A DNA stretch of 8,014 nucleotides from Holophagae bacterium. Its GTDB lineage: Bacteria > Acidobacteriota > Thermoanaerobaculia > Thermoanaerobaculales > Sulfomarinibacteraceae. Of the stretch, positions 4,298 to 8,014 are shown one piece after another; the stretch's first letter is position 1, and every line of letters begins with the position of its first letter. Position numbers and translations under genes: made by a program. The stretch spans positions 1-8,014 of the forward strand of contig JAUWTC010000094.1 of NCBI GenBank assembly GCA_030609785.1. The letters are read 5' to 3'. A model generated the notes under the pieces. It was not told the origin of the DNA. It ran no database searches and worked only from the letters and a program-made list of their open reading frames with translations.

Positions 4298-6403
4298 TTA
4301 TTGAGGCCAGGGTTCGATCTTGGCAATCTGGGTCTCGGTACCTTCGACGGTGACCGTGTCACCGACCTTATGCCCCAGCAGGGACTTGGCCAAGTCGGTT
4401 CCGTTGGCGAAGATTCTGTTTTCAAGGTCGGCATCCCACGCGCCGAGGATTGTCAGCGATTCGACGGATGCTCCTGAGGCCTGATCGAAGGCAACGACAG
4501 TACCGATATTGACCTTTGACGGGTCGGCCGCTCCCGGTTCCAGGGTGCGGACCTGCCCCAGATCTTCCTGGAGCTTTGCGGCTCTTGCCGACTGGAGTTC
4601 CTGGCGGTCCCTCAGCATGTGGTATTCGAAATTCTCCCTGAGATCGCCCTCGGCTGCAGCCGCATTGATGCCTTTGAGGGTTTTGGGAATTTCGTGTTCC
4701 AGGAGCTCTTTGAGTTCGGCACGCTTGGCCTTGATTGCGGCACCCGTGGCTACAAACAAGACGACTTCGACCTCGGGGGTTGACGCACCGTTGGCTTGTC
4801 GGGCCGCCTGCTCGACCAACCGGAGTTGGCTGGGGTCGATGGTGTCGATTCGCACAAGCCTCTGGGCGAAACGGGTGGCCTGCTGCGGCGAAGCCTGTTC
4901 GAGAATCAGTCGGATCGCAGCCTTGCCGCCTTCGAGCAGGCCCTTGCCTCGGCTCCGGAAATCGGAAAATTCCCTCCGGGACAATATGTCCGGGATCTTC
5001 TCCAGCAGGGATGGCCTCAGTCGGCGCCTGAGAACCTCGGGCGCATCGGTCTCGGTTACGGCCTCGGTGGCCCACACGAACTGGGCCGGGTGCTTGAGGT
5101 GATTGCGGAATGTCGTCTCGAGTGCGGTGTCCAAGGCTTCCGAAGCTCCGCTCTGGTCCAACTGCCGGGCGATGTGGTCCAGCATTGGCGAGCTTTTCTC
5201 GTGGAGGAACCACTCGGCCCAGATTGCGGGCCACTCTTCGGCCCGCGCTCCACGAAAATGTTCCAAGGCTCCCTGTCGGGAGGCTTTCTCCCGGATGCCC
5301 GACAGCACCCGAAGGGGCAGCCCGGATTCCGCCAATTCCGAACGACAACGATCGGCAGCTTCGGCGCCACCGGGGAGGGCTGCCATGAGGTCGGCGGTCT
5401 CCCAGGCCAGCCCCGGGTCGTTGCCGATCAGTTGATCGAGGCCTTGGGCCAGGATTTCGGCGGCCTGGGCCGCCTCGGCCCGGCCGCGTTGCCCGAGGTT
5501 TCGAGCGGCTTTGAGACGTTCTCTCGGGCCGGCTGACTTGAGGTCCGCCAGCAGCGCCTCGGCGGCGTCTTCGGCGGATCCTGTGACGTGGTAGCGGAGT
5601 CTCGAACCGGTTCCGGAGGAGAGAACCCGGGGGTTCTTCCGGGCCTTGGTCCACCACGAGGTCCAACCGGACGACGGCAACAGGCCGTCCAGGGCGTTCT
5701 TGATTGATGCGACATCGGCCGGGTCGTCCATCCCCTCGAGGATGTGGACCAGGCTGCTGCCGGGGTTGTTTGCGACAGAGGTGGCCAGGGTCTCGGGGTC
5801 TTCAACCTTGAGCCGGAGGAAAGAACCCTCAGGGAGGACACGGACGTAACGGGTCACTGCTCCGAAGGGGACAGACACCGGCCGCTGTCCTCCAACATCG
5901 ACTTTGAGGTTTTCGAGTTTGAGGTTGATTTCGGTCACTCGGCCCACCCCTTGACCTTGGACCTCGACGACAGTTCCCACGTCGTGATTGAGCCAGGTTT
6001 CCATTGTTTCCAGTTCCTCCAGTGGGTGGCGTGATTCTGTCGGTGCGTAACGGTCGATGACGGCGTCGAGGGATGGACTCTCCCGGCGGATGGCGGAGAA
6101 GGCCCGCAGCAGTCGCTCCAGCCTTTCGGAATCGGCGCGATCGGCCAGTCGAATCAGCTCTCGAAGGGCTGCGAGGGCGCCATGGGCATCGTCCGTGGCC
6201 TCGAGCGTCTCGGCCAACAACTCCAACAAGGTCATGGCGAGGGTTTTCTTGCCGGCCTTCCACATCATGCGGCGGACTTCGAGGAGTTCGAGGGTCGGGA
6301 TGGGCTGTTGATCAAGAGCCTCGAGCCAGAGTTCCTCGATGCGGTCCCAATCATGGGAGTCCAGAGCTTCCCGCATCGCAGGCGGGGCGACGATTTCGGT
6401 CAT
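4298..6403 (-). CDS. Long GreA/GreB-type transcription elongation factor with large N-terminal extension
   Basis: A 701-residue protein from the ATG at 6403, chosen because GGGAGG (6413-6408) lies 4 nt upstream. The longer in-frame ATG at 6445 falls inside the likely -10 element. The C-terminal ~145 residues are a Gre factor: a coiled coil whose tip carries GDLRENFEY at 586-594, with Asp587 and Glu590 matching the acidic pair that helps hold Mg in the polymerase active site for cleavage of backtracked RNA. An FKBP-like domain follows at about 631-701 (IGTVVAF ... GHKVGDTVTV). Upstream, residues about 10-125 look helical. A beta-rich, Tudor/KOW-like segment spans about 138-205 (GTVVEVQGQGVGRVTEI at 143-159), and WTSWWTKARK starts at 247. 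A helical solenoid-like region follows to about 550. Ordinary GreA is about 158 residues; similarly long GreA proteins are known from Chlamydia. The extension's role is unknown. Confidence 0.85.
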   Translation of the reverse strand: MTEIVAPPAMREALDSHDWDRIEELWLEALDQQPIPTLELLEVRRMMWKAGKKTLAMTLLELLAETLEATDDAHGALAALRELIRLADRADSERLERLLRAFSAIRRESPSLDAVIDRYAPTESRHPLEELETMETWLNHDVGTVVEVQGQGVGRVTEINLKLENLKVDVGGQRPVSVPFGAVTRYVRVLPEGSFLRLKVEDPETLATSVANNPGSSLVHILEGMDDPADVASIKNALDGLLPSSGWTSWWTKARKNPRVLSSGTGSRLRYHVTGSAEDAAEALLADLKSAGPRERLKAARNLGQRGRAEAAQAAEILAQGLDQLIGNDPGLAWETADLMAALPGGAEAADRCRSELAESGLPLRVLSGIREKASRQGALEHFRGARAEEWPAIWAEWFLHEKSSPMLDHIARQLDQSGASEALDTALETTFRNHLKHPAQFVWATEAVTETDAPEVLRRRLRPSLLEKIPDILSRREFSDFRSRGKGLLEGGKAAIRLILEQASPQQATRFAQRLVRIDTIDPSQLRLVEQAARQANGASTPEVEVVLFVATGAAIKAKRAELKELLEHEIPKTLKGINAAAAEGDLRENFEYHMLRDRQELQSARAAKLQEDLGQVRTLEPGAADPSKVNIGTVVAFDQASGASVESLTILGAWDADLENRIFANGTDLAKSLLGHKVGDTVTVEGTETQIAKIEPWPQ

Positions 6404-6407
6404 AGGG

Positions 6408-6413
6408 CCTCCC
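6408..6413 (-). promoter_or_regulatory. Ribosome binding site deciding the GreA-type start
   Basis: On the minus strand GGGAGG is followed by CCCT and then the ATG at 6403. The upstream in-frame ATGs at 6445 and 6415 have no such site, so the 701-residue start is preferred over the 715-residue one. Confidence 0.65.
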
Positions 6414-6438
6414 ATTCTGGTCCGGTTTTCTGCCGGGC

Positions 6439-6467
6439 TACGCATTGTACCTGGGAGAAGCTATCCT
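6439..6467 (+). promoter_or_regulatory. Possible divergent promoter for the ChaN-like gene
   Basis: TACGCA (6439-6444, three of six) and TATCCT (6462-6467, four of six) are 17 nt apart on the plus strand, predicting a start near 6474 and a 30-nt leader. The match is weak. If real, it overlaps the leftward promoter almost completely, so the two could compete for polymerase. Confidence 0.25.
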
Positions 6468-6472
6468 GCCGA
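6444..6472 (-). promoter_or_regulatory. Sigma-70-type promoter for the GreA-type gene
   Basis: On the minus strand TCGGCA (6472-6467, four of six to TTGACA) is separated by exactly 17 nt from TACAAT (6449-6444, five of six to TATAAT). Transcription would start near 6437, giving a leader of about 34 nt before the ATG at 6403. It overlaps the region needed for the divergent chaN-like promoter. Confidence 0.55.
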
Positions 6473-6492
6473 ACGCCAGGAAAGAATCGGGC

Positions 6493-6498
6493 AGGAGG
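6493..6498 (+). promoter_or_regulatory. Ribosome binding site of the ChaN-like gene
   Basis: A perfect AGGAGG lies 5 nt before the ATG at 6504, fixing that start and the N-terminal signal sequence that follows. Confidence 0.75.
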
Positions 6499-6503
6499 TT
6501 CCC

Positions 6504-8014
6504 ATGCGTCGCTTTTCGATTTTCTGTTGTCTCGCCCTGTCGGACCTCATGGTCGTGCCCCTGAGCCATGGTGGCGAACTGGACGTGCTGCCGCTGGGAA
6601 ATTCGGACAGGGCATACGTGCTCGGCAGCGGTCACCCCGGAGAAATCGTCGACTCGGCAACCGGTGAGGTCATCACGCTCAAGGCGATGGCCCAGAAGTT
6701 GGCCTCGGCCAGGGTGGTCCTCATCGGCGAGGAGCACACACACATGGGACAGAAGATGGTCCATGCTCAGATCCTGGATGCCCTGGCCGAAGTTCAGCCC
6801 AACCTGGTTCTGGGAATGGAGTTCTTTCGCAGGTCAGACAATGAGGCGCTGAAACGGTGGGGGAGCGGCGAGATCGACGACGATGGTCTCCTTCGGGAAG
6901 CGGAGTGGTACGACAGGGGCACATATCGCTGGGGTTATTACCGGGAGATCATGGATGTCGCCAGACGGAGATCGATCCCTGTAGCCGGCCTCAACATTCC
7001 GAGGGACATCCCAAGGACGGTTAATCGAATGGGCCTGGACGCCCTGGATGCCGACCAGAAGGCGATGGTCGGCGAGGTCATCGTCGACAACTCCCCGCAG
7101 CATCAATACTTGATCGGCCGTTATTTTGGTGACACGGTCGCCATGATGCCGCCGCAATGGTTCGGCAACATGTATGCGGCCCAGTGCCTTTGGGACACTG
7201 TGATGGCGAGGTCGATTCTCGATGTGTTGCCGGAGGGCGGGACGGTTGTGGTCGTCGTCGGATCGGGTCACGTCGCCTTTGATCTCGGCATCGTCCGTCG
7301 TATCACCGAGGAGTTGGCGGCACGGAGTGAGGCGGAGATCGAGGTTGCGACCTTCTGCCCGATCCAGGCGCCGATTCCTCCTGCGGACAGTGAGGAGCCA
7401 TCCGGTCACCCGATGGGTGGTGATCGGGAAGGTGATACGGAGCCGCAAGCGGTCTTTGTCCGTTCGCTGGCCGATTTCGTCGGCGTGTTCCAGGCGACGG
7501 GTGGCGTTGATGCCTGGCCGACCCTGGGACTCAAATTGAAAGAGGGCGAGGCGGGCGAACCGACGGTCTCCATCGCATGGCCTGATGGCCGGGCGGCGGA
7601 GGCAGGCTTCGAAACGGGGGACGTGATCCTTGACTTCAACGGGCTCGACCCGAGGACTCTCTCCGACCTTCGCATGATGCTGGCGGGACTGGAGTGGGGT
7701 GACAGGGCGGACCTCAGGGTGCAGCGTGGCGAGGAGACGTTTGACCTCGCGATGTTGCTGGTTCCTGATCCGGTCCTGGAAGAACGTCAGGTGGCGCCGG
7801 GTTGGACGGTCGAGCCCGTGGAGGCTTTGACGCCCGGAAGTGCCGAGGCCGTTACTGTGGCCGAGGTCGGTCCCGAAGAGGTCACGGTGCTGCAGTCGAA
7901 GGGTGAGACACTCCGGTGGGCCGTCACATGGGGTGACGGTGTAGCACAGGAACTCCACATGCTGGATGAAAGTGGACGGGTCAACCGGTCCCGGTATCTC
8001 GAACCTCGGGCTGA
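6504..8014 (+). CDS. Exported ChaN-like (haem-binding / iron-regulated) protein with PDZ domain, 3' end beyond the window
   Basis: The frame is open for 503 codons from the ATG to the window edge, with no stop. Residues 4-22 are hydrophobic after MRR, a probable Sec signal peptide with cleavage near SHG-G (22-24). No proper lipobox is seen, unlike lipoprotein members. Residues about 45-270 form the ChaN-like domain (Pfam Cofac_haem_bdg_2): VVLIGEEHTH at 71-80, LVLGMEFF at 101-108, PPQWFGNMYAAQ at 216-227, and VVVVVGSGHVAFDLG at 248-262, with conserved His78 and His256. In Campylobacter, ChaN binds haem; here the ligand is inferred only. After a Pro/Glu/Gly-rich linker (about 288-315), a PDZ domain covers about 340-420 (GRAAEAGFETGDVILDFNG at 362-380). 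Residues about 430-503 match nothing I recognise. The protein is probably periplasmic or surface-exposed. It is divergent from the GreA-type gene. Confidence 0.87.
   Translation, partial: MRRFSIFCCLALSDLMVVPLSHGGELDVLPLGNSDRAYVLGSGHPGEIVDSATGEVITLKAMAQKLASARVVLIGEEHTHMGQKMVHAQILDALAEVQPNLVLGMEFFRRSDNEALKRWGSGEIDDDGLLREAEWYDRGTYRWGYYREIMDVARRRSIPVAGLNIPRDIPRTVNRMGLDALDADQKAMVGEVIVDNSPQHQYLIGRYFGDTVAMMPPQWFGNMYAAQCLWDTVMARSILDVLPEGGTVVVVVGSGHVAFDLGIVRRITEELAARSEAEIEVATFCPIQAPIPPADSEEPSGHPMGGDREGDTEPQAVFVRSLADFVGVFQATGGVDAWPTLGLKLKEGEAGEPTVSIAWPDGRAAEAGFETGDVILDFNGLDPRTLSDLRMMLAGLEWGDRADLRVQRGEETFDLAMLLVPDPVLEERQVAPGWTVEPVEALTPGSAEAVTVAEVGPEEVTVLQSKGETLRWAVTWGDGVAQELHMLDESGRVNRSRYLEPRA

Noticed and set aside
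4422..5666. 414-codon open frame on the minus strand inside the GreA-type gene
   Set aside because: It is a different frame of the same strand as a well-supported gene. Its Arg/Pro/Gly-rich translation is typical of GC-rich shadow frames.
6404..6445. Longer 715-residue start of the GreA-type protein
   Set aside because: The ATG at 6445 lies within the predicted -10 element and lacks a ribosome binding site, while the ATG at 6403 has GGGAGG at good spacing.
6834..7958. 374-codon open frame antisense to the ChaN-like gene
   Set aside because: The plus-strand frame has a signal peptide, ChaN and PDZ motifs and a perfect ribosome binding site. The antisense product is Arg/His-rich without recognisable motifs.

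Overview
The window is high-GC (roughly 60%) bacterial chromosomal DNA from a Gram-negative lineage. A lipid A-type acyltransferase points to an outer membrane. The other genes include a protein with a DUF4388 domain and a Gre-type transcript cleavage factor with a very long N-terminal extension. From family knowledge this mix fits Acidobacteriota, Myxococcota or the Planctomycetota/Chlamydiota group. The sequence alone does not settle the phylum, and no rRNA or other marker is present.

Layout, left to right: (1) 44-865 (+), short-chain dehydrogenase/reductase; (2) 866-1182, non-coding, holding 7-nt periodic repeats and a palindromic REP-like element; (3) 1184-2110 (-), LpxL/HtrB-type acyltransferase; (4) 2111-2344, divergent intergenic region with two palindromes, a 13-unit hexamer array containing a canonical G-quadruplex motif, and a promoter; (5) 2345-4198 (+), pseudo-receiver/DUF4388/DegV fusion; (6) 4199-4297, convergent intergenic region occupied mainly by an inverted array of nonamers; (7) 4298-6403 (-), long GreA-type elongation factor; (8) 6404-6503, compact divergent promoter region; (9) 6504 to the window end (+), exported ChaN-like protein with a PDZ domain, continuing past the edge.

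The five genes alternate strictly in strand (+ - + - +), so none shares an operon inside the window and no common pathway can be claimed. Loosely, the acyltransferase, the fatty-acid-binding DegV domain and the exported ChaN/PDZ protein concern lipids or the envelope, and the Gre factor acts on RNA polymerase.

The most unusual content lies between the genes. Three of the four complete intergenic regions carry degenerate tandem arrays with strict but different unit lengths: 7 nt, 6 nt and 9 nt. In the two convergent intervals the arrays start at or overlap stop codons and have inverted partners. The nonamer array can fold as one long hairpin with a regular pattern of 6-bp stems and 3-nt internal loops. 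No CRISPR, tRNA, rRNA, transposase or integrase was seen.
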